64,000 nt of DNA from Trogon surrucura (lineage: Eukaryota > Chordata > Aves > Trogoniformes > Trogonidae): assembly GCA_020746105.1 (NCBI GenBank), contig CM036643.1, positions 558,001 to 622,000 of the forward strand, given 5' to 3'. The notes beneath the pieces were generated by a model, which worked only from the letters and a program-made list of their open reading frames with translations, ran no database searches and was not told the origin of the DNA. The position numbers and the translations under genes were made by a program. Below are positions 12,599 to 23,859 of the stretch, piece by piece; position 1 is the first letter of the stretch, and the number at the start of each line of letters is the position of its first letter.

Positions 12599-13879
12599 CA
12601 CGGCGTTTGCCAGCACCAGTCTAGTGTCTCTGCCGCACCCCTCATCTGCACGAGCCCTGTCCTGGGCAGGGGGAGGACACGATGACACAGCTACAGCAGA
12701 GCTGCTCCATCCACGTGCCCCTGAAGCCAGCAATCGAACCATCGCGCTCAGCCACCAGATCCGTCCCCCACTTCTGCAGCAGCCCCCCAGCCCCAGCTGC
12801 ACCCCAGCCCCGCACGGGGTCCAACAGGACCTGGTGCCCGACCACAGGGCATCTTCTGGGGGCAGCACTGCTGGGGGGAGTGTGGCCGCGTTAACCCTCC
12901 CTCGAGCATCTGCCTGCAGGGGATCGAGGGGTTCCCTTGGGTGGGGGTGCCCCGTTGCCTCCTGCCTCTCTGGGCACTCACTCCCTGCTCCCAGGCGTTC
13001 GGCAGCGGCACTGGCTTAAACGCCGCCGTGCCGGAAGGCTGGGGGCTGCTGAGATCACTAATACCTGCCTATTTTAGCGAGGTCTAATCTGCCTGAGTCG
13101 CCTGTCCCCGAGGACTAAGCTAGCTGAACCCTTGTAAAATGTATCGCCAGCGCTGGCCCCGATGGCACCTCCCGCCGGAGCAGGAGCCTCCGGGGAGTCA
13201 CGCTGTGCTCGCATGAAAGAAAGGACGCGCTGAGCCGCCTCCGTCCTCCCCACGCCGGGGCCATCTGCTCCGGAAAGGCCTTCGGGGATGGCCCTGCCCC
13301 GGCTGGGGTGGTAGAACCCGGCGCGGCGCGGGTGGGAGTTGTGCCACAGGGCGCGTCGCAGTCACGAGAGCCGCGGGTCTGAGCTGGAGCACCTGGAGCC
13401 GCGGCGAGGAAGTCCCCGGGTGCGTGGGGTGCTCGGTTGCCCCCGCGGGCACCCACCCCTCCAGGGACCCAGTCGAGGGGCTGGTGGCTACTGGAGCACC
13501 CCGGGGAGGGAGCGACAGGCACGTTGGGGCTTCACACCTGGGACCTTCCTCGTGTTCGGTGGCCCTGTTGTCCCTGCCATCTCTGCTGTCCCTACTATTC
13601 CTGTTCTCCAGTCTTTCCTCAGAATTTGCAAAATCTCCCATTTGGGCACACAAAAAATCCACCCATGTTGCACAGGATGGGGACACCAGTGTCCCCAGCT
13701 GTCCTCCGGCCGGGCAGCAGCCACAGCACCCGGCGCAGCTCTCCATGGGGCTGGGGCTTGACACCAAGTGCCAGCCGCTGGGACGGTGGCACTAAGGTCC
13801 CCAACGTGCCTCATCACAGCAGGTTCCTCCATCCCCACCCCACACCAGGGCCCCTTCCCACCCTGACAGCAGCCTGACT

Positions 13880-13942
13880 CCCAGTGCTCCCAGTGCTCCC
13901 AGTGCTCTCAGTGCTCCCACTGCTCCCAGTGCTCCCAGTGGG
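13880..13942. repeat. 9-bp tandem repeat, seven units
   Basis: Seven consecutive copies of the unit CCCAGTGCT with one- or two-base changes in the fourth, fifth and last copies. No coding role is apparent. Confidence 0.9.
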
Positions 13943-14209
13943 GCTGTGCGGGGGCTCCCAGCAGGGCCTGGGATTCGGGTCAGGACCCTCCGCCAGGTCT
14001 CCTTGGCTAATCATCCTGCCCCCCCCCCGCCCTCCCCACGCTGCCACCTGCCTCCCGCTCAGCACCCTTTTGGGTCACCCCTGCCGCCTCCCCGCCTGCC
14101 CAAGGCCTCTTAATGAACTAAAAAAGTGATAAATCCTCGGCCGAGCTGGTCACGTGAGGCCGGTGGCCCCCGGCCGCCCCCCCGCCCCGACCCCCGCCTC
14201 CGGCCCCAC

Positions 14210-14490
14210 CGCCCCGGTAAGCTGACGCAGCGTCTCTAAGCGTTAGCAGCTTTGCCCGCTAATAGGATTAGGGAGGTTTAAAACTGTCATTTGAGTGAAC
14301 TAAACCCCCTGATACTCTGCATTGCACCTTCTTAACCAATTTGCCTTCAATTAGGGTAATTGGGAAACTAGCAAAGAAGTATAGCATTAATATTTTAAAG
14401 TGATGAAGCGATTACGGGCCTTGGACGAGGAAGCAAATCAATTTGCTATCTGCTCCTAAAAGGCAATTATAATCATTTGGCAAATCAGCC
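14210..14490. promoter_or_regulatory. Candidate conserved enhancer island upstream of RAX2
   Basis: An abruptly AT-rich block inside GC-rich flanks. It holds GGATTA (14265-14270), the 15-base palindrome CAATTAGGGTAATTG (14348-14362, two everted homeodomain half-sites around a GGG spacer), GATTA (14410-14414) and TAATC (14470-14474), with several further AATT/TAAT cores. Such islands near developmental homeobox genes are often conserved non-coding elements. Conservation could not be tested here. Confidence 0.45.
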
Positions 14491-15439
14491 TGCTGGCCTC
14501 CCTCCGTGCGAGCCAACACCTTCAGGCGGCCGGCGGGGCCGGCACCGCGCAGCCCGTGGCCAAAGCCTCTGCCCCCGACACCAGCCCCAGAGCCTGAGAC
14601 CACAGGTCCTGGCACGGTGGCACCTCCCCAGGGTGGGGGACACCAGGGGGAGGCCACTGAGGACCACCAGAGCAGGGGACCCCATTTCTTGCATCCTCCA
14701 AGGAGGGCCGAGGTGGTCACAAACACCAGCCTCCGGCAGATCCAGGTGCCTGTTTGCATCCCCAGCCTCACACGTCATCCTCGTGCCTGGGGATGTCCCC
14801 AAACCCCCCCCAAAGGCAGCACCTCCTGTCCCACACCTCCCTGCTGCAGGTGGGGGCTGGCAGAGCTGTGTGGTGTGGGAGTGTCACCCCATCCCCAGGG
14901 GCTGCCTGGCCCCAGGAGCGTGTCACCCCATCCCCAGCATGGGACTGTGTTGTCCCCTAGGGTGGTGGCACGCCATCCCCATGAGAGCATCACGCTGTCC
15001 CCAGAGTGGTGTCGGACAGAGTGGGTGGAACAACACGACACCGTGATGGCATCAGGGCCCGACCTGGGGCACTGGGGTGGCTGCGGGGTCGGGGTGGCTG
15101 CGGGGTCCCGGCTGCAGCAGCCACCCGGCGCGGGCGTAGGAGGGGGCTCCAAAAACCCCAGTGGTGACATTTGTTTGTCATCTGAGAGGGGAACGGCGGC
15201 GAGGAGAGGAAGGGAGTGGGAGGAAGCCCAGACGGCGGCTGGGGGTGGCACATTTGCAGGTGGCAGGAAGAGGTTTTTGGGAGAAAGTAAAAGTGAACCA
15301 AGAAAGAAAACGCAAGAGGGGATCTGTGCAGGACTGGGCACCCCCAGCCCAGAGCACCCCAGGACCCTCATCGTGATGTGATGCTCACATCGTGGTGCTC
15401 CCATTGTCCCCCAGGCCGGGGTCCCTGGGGCAGCAGTGG

Positions 15440-15840
15440 GAGCTGGGAGCAGGGGGTCGGTGTTCCTGCACCCCAGCCCGGCTGTCTCTGCCCCACACCC
15501 TTTGGGCAGCCCCTCGGGGTGTCCCCACGCCCAATCCCCTGTCCATGATTTATCCTCACGCCCAGTCCCATGGACACTGCCCAGTGCCTACTCCCCACCG
15601 CTGGTCCCCCTGCCTGGTCCCCACTCCTCTTCCCCACGCCCTGTCCATGCCAGGTCCCCAAGGCTGGTCCCTACACCCAGACCCCAGAGCACCTCCCAGA
15701 TCCCCACACCCAAGTCCCCGCACTCGGTCCTCACAGCTGGACCCCACGCCCTGTCCCCATCCCTGTCCCACACCCAACACCAGCTGTCACACCCAACCCC
15801 ACGCCCGGTCCCCATCCCTGGTCCACCCCCCCCGGGCAGC
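15440..15840. repeat. C-rich low-complexity repeat tract
   Basis: A degenerate array of CCCCAC(G/A)CCC-like units separated by GTCC and TGGT spacers. The complementary strand is rich in GGGG runs and so has G-quadruplex potential. No gene is visible. Confidence 0.7.
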
Positions 15841-16049
15841 ATCCCCGGGGCCACACACGCCGTCACTGGGGCCACCCCCGTGCTTGCCATCCCCGCCCGG
15901 TGGGAAGGACACCCAGCACCGCAGCATCCCCGTCACCCGGACCCTGTCCCTGGGGCAGAGCTTCGGCTGCCCAAGGAAATCCTCCCCCCTCCCTCCTCCC
16001 CCCCACCACCGCCCCGGCCTTTCTTCTCCTCTCCCCCTGTTTCTAATTC

Positions 16050-16320
16050 TTTTTCCTCGCCCGTAATGAGGGGATTACAAGGCAAACTCCAGCAGGACGC
16101 CTTTGTGGGGAGACAATCTGAGTGGGGAAGGCAGTTCGGGGCTTTGTCCGCCGCAGCCCCCCCGGACCCGCGCTGGGGGGACATTTAGAGCAATTACTTG
16201 TCCAGAAAGTAACTGTCAATCATTCTTAAAGGGGAAGGCCTCCAATTAATAACCTCGTCTTAATCCTTTGGACTCATTTCCAATCTGCGGTGCCTTGGTG
16301 ACATCTGCAACACTAAATAA
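16050..16320. promoter_or_regulatory. Second candidate homeodomain-rich island upstream of RAX2
   Basis: AT-enriched block with GGATTA (16072-16077), a CAATTA core near 16190, CCAATTAATAA near 16242 and TAATCC (16261-16266), set in C/G-rich low-complexity DNA. The motif content resembles the 14.2-14.5 kb block. Confidence 0.35.
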
Positions 16321-18099
16321 AGATTCTCCCGAGCCTTAGCGCGGCGGTTCTGTGACAAATAAGAAGACTAGAGGCAACTTTGGCTGCCAAAGCTGCGAGA
16401 TTGGTGAGGTTGAGCCGCTTGTTTGGTTCCCAGGAGGGACCGGCAAAGTTAAATACTCCTGGAAAAGCCGAGTTGGGCCCAGCAGGTAATGCCGCCGTTT
16501 TATTCCGATTCGGGAGGAAGCGCTGGGGGAAGATGTTGAGAAAGGGAGCGGGTGGCCCCGGGGATGGCACCTTTCCCCGGGGGCTTGGGAGCGGGTCAGC
16601 GTTGCTCAGCGGGAACCGTACCGGGGCTGGGGGGCAGGAGCCACACACGCGCACCCCGCCCGCGGCAAACAGCCCCGCCCGGGCCGGGGGGGCCAAATCT
16701 TGGCACCCGGACGGACTTTCCGAGGCCAAAAAAGGGGACTTGGCGAAAACCAGGGTGGCCGTCGCCCCCATTGCCAGCAGGAACTTGTCCTCTCTGATGC
16801 TCGGCTGCTGGGCAGCAGCGGGGAAGCAGCTTTTTTACCCACTTCAACAAGAGCTCGATACCATTTCCGTCGCCTTTTGGAGCGTTTTCAGTAACAGTTA
16901 CCCCCTTCCTGGCTGTCAGCCCCCGCGGGAAAACCACGGATCGGGGTGTCGAGCGGATGAGGGGGAAGGAAACCTGCCCAGGGCTTTGGGTCCGTGTGGT
17001 TCCCAGCATAGTTTTAAAGCCTAAGGGCTTAAACCCAAAAATTGCCGCCAGGGTGACGGTGGCCACTGGAAAATGTCTGACGGGAGCCAGGAGGCAGCTC
17101 TCCCCGCCCCACACCCACTCAGCCCTGCTCGTTTGGAGGCAGGACCCCCAAAACGCCGACGGCGAAGGCTCGGAGGTCCCGGGCACGGTCCCTGGAGGAT
17201 GGGGACCAGGGGGTGGCCGGTGCCAATGTCCCCCAGCCTGACCCCACCAGGGTCCCCCCCTTCCACACCCAGGATGCCCACGAGCCTGGCCAGGCTGAGG
17301 CGGGGGGAGTTGGGGGGACTTTGGGGGGCTCCTGGCCCTCACACCCTCCATCCCACCAGGTCCGATGCTGCCGAGTCGCTCCTGCTGGGTTATTTTGTCT
17401 GGTTTTTGCTTCATTCCTGCTCCCACGCCAGGACTTGCTGTTTCGCGGGGGTGCTTTCAGGTGGGGTCAGGGTGAGGGGTTATGATGGGGCTGCCCCAGC
17501 CCTGGCCCCGACCTCCATCACCGCACCTTGTCCCCGTCCCCACCCATGGCTCCACCTCTTCTCTCCTCCTGCTTGCCCCAACTTGTCCCCAGCCCCACCC
17601 GGAGGCCCATCTCCCCCATTGCCCCCCCCACCACCCCAATGCCCATCTCACCCATTTAGTTTGTCCCAGCTCCCCCCAGTCCCCCTCCCCAGTTCCCCCC
17701 AAACCCCTGTGGGGTGCAGGACATGGCTGGACAGGGTAGCCAGGGATGCTGTGTCCCTTGGGGGGTCCATGTCTCTTGGGGGGGCTCAGGGGGCTCCAGG
17801 GGCTCACCCCTTCTCCCCTCTCCTTGCAGGTGCGGAGCTGCGCAAATGAGAAGCGGGTGAGTGAAAGCGGGATGGCAGCGGGGGGACCCCAACCCCTCCC
17901 AGTGTCCCCAGCCCCAGGACATGCACGACACTCACACGGTGACCCCCTCCCTGGCACCCACTCCCTCCTGCCCTGGAGCAGCCCCAGAAGACTGCAGCCC
18001 CCCCACAACAGAGGGGCCAGACCTGGACCCCCAGGGTGGGGAACCGGGGGGCAGCAGCTCCTAAATGCGCTGCATTGCACATGCAGCCGCCCCGCATGT

Positions 18100-18900
18100 G
18101 CCACGTGTGTGACACACGCTGACACACGCTGCACACGCTGACACACGCTGACACACGCTGACACACGCTGCACACGCTGCACACACGCTGCACACGCTGC
18201 ACACCTCACGTGCTGCAGACACCGCGTGTGCTGAACGCGGGGCCCCCCGACACGCTGCACCCACCGCCCCGCGCACGCCAGAGCACGTGCCCTGAGCACG
18301 CTGCAGAGGCGCTGGGCACACGCCGCGTGTGTGGGGCCCCTGGTCACCGCCCGCACCGCGTCCCCATAGAGTGCACTGCGCTGCACTGCGCTGCACTGCG
18401 TGCCCACGGCCACTGCCCATGGATTCGCTCTGCACCCACATGCCCTGCACGCCCCACGCTCCTCGCACAGGCGGTGAGCTGCACGCACCGCACACGCGCT
18501 GTGCACACACGGCACATGATGTGCACCGTGAGCACTGCGCACCCGCACTGCACCCGCACTGCACACCCACACTGCACACATGCACTGCACACACATCGCA
18601 CATGCACCACCCACGCACCGCACACACACACGCACTGTGCACACAGAGCACACGCTGTGCACCGTGAGCACTGCACTCACACACTGCACACGCACTGCAC
18701 ACACACTGCACACCTGCACCGCACACACATCGCACCCGCACCACCCACACACTGCACACGCACTGTGCACACAGAGCACACGCCGTGCACCATGAGCACT
18801 GCACACACACACTGCACACATGCACCCACTGCACACATGCACCCACTGCACACCCGCACTGCACACCCGCACTGCACACACACGTGCGCGGTGCCCCGGG
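18100..18900. repeat. CA/TGC-rich minisatellite array
   Basis: Starts with an array of units resembling ACACGCTG(A)C at about 18110-18210, contains a run of the ten-base unit CTGCACTGCG near 18375-18400, then continues as diverged CACTGCACAC(A/C) units to about 18890. Open frames in it encode only biased Cys/Val or His/Thr strings. It ends about 1 kb upstream of the RAX2 start codon. Confidence 0.9.
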
Positions 18901-19259
18901 CGCTGCAGGCGCAGACGTCACATCGCACGCACACTCGGGGACGCCGCAGCCGCCCTGCAGCGCACACGCCCTGCGCACATGCCCTCCCTGCACACACACG
19001 CATCGTGCCCCCCATCCGTCGGGCGGCCCCCCCGCAGAGCCCCGGCGCGGCACAGACACTTGCCGCCCGCATCACCGCGCACGGACGCCCCACGCGTGCC
19101 CAGCCTGAGCAACACTCAACCACTCAACTACACACATGCCACCACCTTGGGACCCCCATTTATTCCCTCCCGGAATGAATTGGCATTCCCTTTCCTCCGT
19201 GCACCCGTGTGGGCGTTAGGTGAGTTTTCACCGGCAGGTCCGGGCGATGCAGCACCTTC

Positions 19260-19790
19260 CCCCGGGCAGAAGAGCCCCGGGATTACGGTTTTCTGCCCCA
19301 TTTCCAGGCTCGCCTACATCCTCATAGTAGAAAAAGACCTTTAATCCTCAGCAAATACTGCGGGAAGATCTCAGATGCCGGATAAAAAGCTTAAAGATGA
19401 AACGTTGCAAGGGTTGAAAATGCTTATGAGAGTGCAGAAAATGGTTATTAGCCGGGGGATGCCGCCAGGTCACTCCAGCCACGCTCAGGGACTGACACCG
19501 GGTCCTGGGGAGGCTCAGAGCTCGTACCTGGGGAAGCAGGGCTGGAGGAGAGGAGCTGGGCCAGGAGGAGGGGTTGCCCCCTCCACACCAGCCCAAGGGG
19601 AGGTGGGGTCGGCTCTCAGAGACGACACTTCCGTAAAATCCTCCTCTTGAGGCGAAACTTGACTTTTAGCTTTGGGTGGATGCACCAGCCTGGCCATATC
19701 TCGTGGTGGGGGACCCCAGGACCCCAGGTCGGTCCCCCGGGTGCCACAGCCACAGGATAATGCTGCAGCAGAAGAGAGGATTACACCTTT
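19260..19790. promoter_or_regulatory. RAX2 proximal regulatory region
   Basis: Three CRX/OTX-type sites lie within 640 bases of the RAX2 start codon: GGATTA at 19280-19285, TAATCC at 19342-19347 and GGATTA at 19778-19783. The start codon follows an acceptor-like CCCCTCGCAG ending at 19905, so an upstream non-coding exon is probable and the promoter lies somewhere in or before this block. Confidence 0.4.
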
Positions 19791-19913
19791 GCGTAACCTG
19801 TTTCTCGGGCCTCTGCACCCTCCCGTCCGTCCATCCCCAGCCTGGGCTTGTGAGGGGTGGTCCAACGGCCCCATACCCTGGCTAACCCCTACGGTCCCCT
19901 CGCAGGTGCCACC

Positions 19914-22338
19914 ATGTTCCTGAATAAGTGTGAGGGGGACCTGGGCGAGCTGCGGAAGCCGGGGGACGGCGAGGGCACCCCGCCGGCCACCGCCGAGGAG
20001 GAGCAGCCCAAGAAGAAGCACCGGAGGAACCGCACCACCTTCACCACCTACCAGCTGCACGAGCTGGAGCGCGCCTTCGAGAAGTCTCACTACCCCGACG
20101 TCTACAGCCGGGAGGAGCTGGCCATGAAGGTCAACCTGCCGGAGGTCCGCGTGCAGGTAGGGAGGACGCCCGGTGACCCCAGCACCCTGAACCTGTCCCC
20201 TGGGCAGCGGCAGAGGGATGAGCCCTGTGCTAAAAAGCTTCGCTCTGCTCCCAGCTCCACCGCCACCCGCCTTGCTCCGTGCCCCGGTTTCCCATCGCTC
20301 CACAGAGCGTCTCCACAGAGCCAGCTGCTCCTACCAAAACCAGAGAAGGGATTTAAAAGCTGAGCCTTGTCACCCAGCAAGGTCCCAGTTCACTCCACGT
20401 GCCAGAGCTGGGTGGTTTTTAGATATTTTCCAGTGGCAGGACTGGGGAGTCTCTCTCCCTGGGCTACAGAAGAAGGCTCCACGGGGGAAGGCTCAGGCTG
20501 GGGAAGAGCCTGAGGTCCCACCGGTGCTCCGCATCCCCCCCAGGAGCGATGGGGAGAGGGAAAGGTTCAGGGAGCTGAAGCAGTGACAAACCCACTGTGA
20601 AGCAAAGCAGTAATACCCTTAGAAATGCACCGAGTTTCCCACACCCCAGTCCCAGTCCCAGAAGACACGGTCTTTTGCTGGGCGAGCCCAGACCGTAGGG
20701 ACAGCTCTGCCAAGGAGCTCTCTGAGGCACTTTCCTAGAGCCATAGAATCATTTTGGCTGGAAAAGACCTTTAAGATCATCGAGTCCAGCACTGCCAGGT
20801 CCACCACTCCCCGTTGGGTCCCCATGCGTTGCCTGATCTAGTAGAGAGGTGTCCCTGCCCGTGACAGGGAGGTTGGATTAGATGATCTCTAAGGTCCCTT
20901 CCAGCCCAGGCCGTTCTAGGATTCTGTGACTCTAAATCACGTCCCTAGCAGCACGTCTTTTAAACGCCTCCAGGTTTGGTGACTCCAGCACCTCCTCATG
21001 CAGCCTGTTCCAGTGCTTCACCCTTGCAGTGAAGAAATTATTCCTGATATACAATCTAGACTTCCCCTGGAGCAACCTGAGGCCGTTTGCTCTTGTCTTT
21101 GTTCCTTCTCACTTGTCATGCGGTTGAACAGACCGACCCCCACTCTCTACAACCTCCTTTCAGGTAGTTGTAGAGAGAAATAAGGTCTCCCTGAGCCTCC
21201 TTTTCTTCCAGCTGAACAACCCCACTTCCCTCAGCCACTCGTCATAACACTTATGCTCTTAATCCCCTCTTCTTTGGACATGAATTTCGCACCAGTATAG
21301 CCCAGTGCCCACCAGCCCACCAGCCCAGTGACCAGCCCATGGGAGCCAGGCCTTTTGCAGTCCAGTTGTTCTTTTTTGACCCCCCCTCTGCATTGCGCAA
21401 CCCCTGTGCCACTGGGAGCTCGGGGACACAGGGACCAGCACTCCAAAGAGCCTCTCCTGCAGGGTGACACGTCACCGCTGCCCTCAGCTTGCCGGGTTTT
21501 GCTGGAACCAGGGGTAGTTTGGCTTCTCGGAGTTCTTCCTGGGGGGATTTTGAAGGCCAGATGACGTTATATCGAGCACTGTACAGGTGTTTGTGGGGCT
21601 GGGGTGTGTGTCCCCACGGAGCAGCGAGGGCAGGGCCGCACGGTGACACCTCTCTTTCCACACCTGGGAGATGCCGTCAGCCCGTGGGGTCTGTGGCGGA
21701 GTTTGGGCAGAGGCGTGCGGTGTGCTGGGCGGTCGCTGGAACACTGGGGGGTGGGATTTCCCGCACAGGACATCCCACACGGAGCCCTTGGGGTGGGGTA
21801 CAACACAACGGGACACCCTGCGTGGGGCAAATGTGGGGTGCCCTGCAGGGGACGAGCCGGGCACAACGAGCTCACTCTGGCTCTCCCCTCCCAGGTCTGG
21901 TTCCAGAACCGACGAGCCAAGTGGAGGCGGCAGGAGAAGATGGAGGCCAGCTCCATGAAGCTCCACGACACTCCCGTGCTCTCCTTCAACCGGCCCCCCA
22001 TGACCCCCAACGTGGGGCCCATGAGCAACTCCCTCCCGCTCGACCCCTGGCTGACGTCGCCCATCTCCAGCGCCACCACGGTCCACAGCATCCCCGGCTT
22101 CATGGGAGCCCCCCAGGCCCTGCAGCCCCCCTACGGCGGGCACTCCTTCCTCAACACCCCCCCGCCGATGGCGCAGGGCATGCAGCCCATGGCCCCCGCG
22201 CCCTACCAGTGCGGCACCACCTTTGTGGACAAGTACCCGTTGGAGGAGGTGGACCAGAGGAGCTCCAGCATCGCCTCGCTCCGCATGAAAGCCAAGGAGC
22301 ACATTCAGACCATTGACAAGACCTGGCAGCCCATTTGA
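19914..22338 (+). CDS. RAX2: RAX2, retina and anterior neural fold homeobox 2
   Basis: Paired-type homeodomain transcription factor of photoreceptors and retinal progenitors, nuclear. Two coding exons, 19914-20156 and 21895-22338, joined in phase 0, give 228 aa. The homeodomain spans residues 36-95 (HRRNRTTF to KWRRQEK) with Gln at homeodomain position 50 (residue 85) and Asn51. The intron splits it just before [10 protein letters not shown], the usual site in this family. The C-terminus carries an OAR motif ([18 protein letters not shown]) and ends in WQPI. The N-terminus ([13 protein letters not shown]) is short and lacks the long N-terminal region of RAX, which favours RAX2. The start has a good Kozak context (GCCACCATG). 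The 1.74-kb intron contains two CR1 pieces. Human RAX2 is shorter (184 aa). Confidence 0.96.
20738..21262 (-). mobile_element. CR1 LINE, minus orientation, interrupted
   Basis: Read on the minus strand this is a CR1 3' portion, beginning at 20738 with its ATAGAATCATTTTGGCTGGAAAAGACC-type tail and including the ACAACCTCCTTTCAGGTAGTTG block near 21150. It is interrupted at about 20811-20933 by a plus-oriented CR1 tail. It lies in the RAX2 intron, antisense to the gene. Confidence 0.88.
20811..20933 (+). mobile_element. CR1 LINE 3' tail nested in an older CR1
   Basis: The recognisable tail begins near 20838: GAGGTGTCCCTGCCCGTGAC, then GGTTGGATTAGATGATCTCT, AAGGTCCCTTCCAGCCCAGG and ATTCTGTGACTCT, the standard plus-strand CR1 end. 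The minus-oriented copy resumes at about 20934 with AAATCACGTCCCTAGCAGCA, showing insertion into a pre-existing element. Confidence 0.8.
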
Positions 22339-23859
22339 TGAACGCTCTCCTCCGGCCCCACCGGGCTTTGGCTCCTGCCCCCAGCGTCGGCTCGGCCCCA
22401 AGGGGGGCGACGGTGGGATGCTCGGCAGGACCAAAGCCGGCGCAGGGCAGGGATGCCGGGCTGCACCTTCCCCCAGCCGAGCCAGCACCGTCGGTGGCAG
22501 GGGAGTGAGCTGGGGTGCTGGTGGGACCCCCCACTGCAGGGACCACCCTGGCAGCCACCCACAGCCCCTCTGCCTTGCTAGGGCTGAGGAGCTGCCCAAG
22601 GCTTGGGCATCCCACCATGCCACCCACCACTCCCGGTCGGACAACTCCTTCCCCCAAACTCTTTCCCTTTCCTATTATTATTAATTTTTTTTTCTTTCTT
22701 TTTTCTCTTTTTTTTTTTTAAATGCTGCAGATTTAAACAAAACCGAACAGAAAAGCTCTAGTTTTGTAGGGAGTACTTGGGGGGATTACTTTTTTTAGCT
22801 GTGTCGGGGCATGACGCTGGTCGTGCCAGTAGATGCACCGGCACCGAGAGGACGGTTGTATTGTGAGTAAAAAGATAAGTCGAACGGCTGCCGCGTGCTG
22901 GAGTCGGGTGCTGCCGGGGCCCTGTCGCCGTGCCACTCTGTACCGGTGCCGCTCAGGGGCTGCAGAGCCTCTGCCAGCGAGGAACGTTTCGGGGGGTTGC
23001 GGGGGCACCGTCCCACCCAAGCAGGGATGACCTGATCCAGCCCTGGCTGGGGCTGGACCCAGCTTTGGGCTGCCCCGGCGCCTCCTCACGGGGCGTCATC
23101 TGCTGAGCAGCCCCTCGGAGGCTGCGCCCGCCGCCCCCCGCCCTAATTGCTCCCAGCGGCGCTCGCCCGGCCACATGTTGGTGGCTCAAAGCCGCCGTAA
23201 TTGTGTCGGTGGGAGGGTGCGTGGCAGCGGGAACACCTCATCTCCTCCCCGCACCGGGTGCTGGTGAGAAGAGGGGTGGGCTGGGAGCCCTGGGGTCCGG
23301 CGGCGAGGGGAGCCAAAGGTGGGTTTGCCCCCTGCCAGCACCTCCTGCCGGGTGGGACCAGCCGCGGGGCGAGGCGCTGCGTCCCCCAGGGTGCCCAGAC
23401 AGCTCGGCCCTGGCAGAGATGGCTGAGCCCACGGTGGCTTTGGGGTGCCGAAGCACGGCCAGGACAGCGAGAGACAGGGCTCATCTGGGATGACCGGGGT
23501 CCCTGGAGAGGTGAGGCAAACGCCCGCCTTCCCCCCCCAAAACAAGAAGATTTCCTGGGAAAATCATCCTGCTTCGGACCCGACGACAGCCACAAACCGG
23601 GGCTTTGCTGGGCCAGCCCCATCTCCACCATGTCCCCATGTCCCCGCACGGGTTGGACCCTGCTCAGCACCAGCCCTCCTTCCCTGGGGAAGGGTCTCCC
23701 CCAGTCCAGCAGCCCCCTGGGGACGGGCTCTGACATCCCCACAGCCCCAGGGTCAGGCAGGAGCGGCCGGGATGCCACCGGGCCAGGCGAGGCACTGACC
23801 CCGGTGAGACCCTTCTCCTTGTCCCCCGTCCCCCGGCTGCTGCTGCTCGTCTGCTTCGT

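Larger units (their letters stand above)
12600..19904. other. Intergenic region between the complexin and RAX2
   Basis: No protein-coding gene is supported. The interval is mostly GC-rich low-complexity DNA with minisatellites (13880-13942, 15440-15840, 18100-18900), interrupted by AT-richer islands with homeodomain motifs at about 14210-14490 and 16050-16320, and the RAX2-proximal block at 19260-19790. The long frames within 17457-19178 on both strands come from the repeats. Confidence 0.7.

Noticed and set aside
17457-19059. Two very long minus-strand frames rich in Cys/Val (474 and 332 codons)
   Set aside because: They lie mostly within the CA/TGC minisatellite; the residues simply reflect the repeat unit in different frames, and matching His/Thr frames exist on the plus strand.
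18210-19178. Plus-strand 322-codon His/Thr-rich frame
   Set aside because: A translation of the same minisatellite, with no domain and no splice or promoter support.
21484-22644. 386-codon minus-strand frame
   Set aside because: Antisense to RAX2 exon 2 and its flanks, with no homology.
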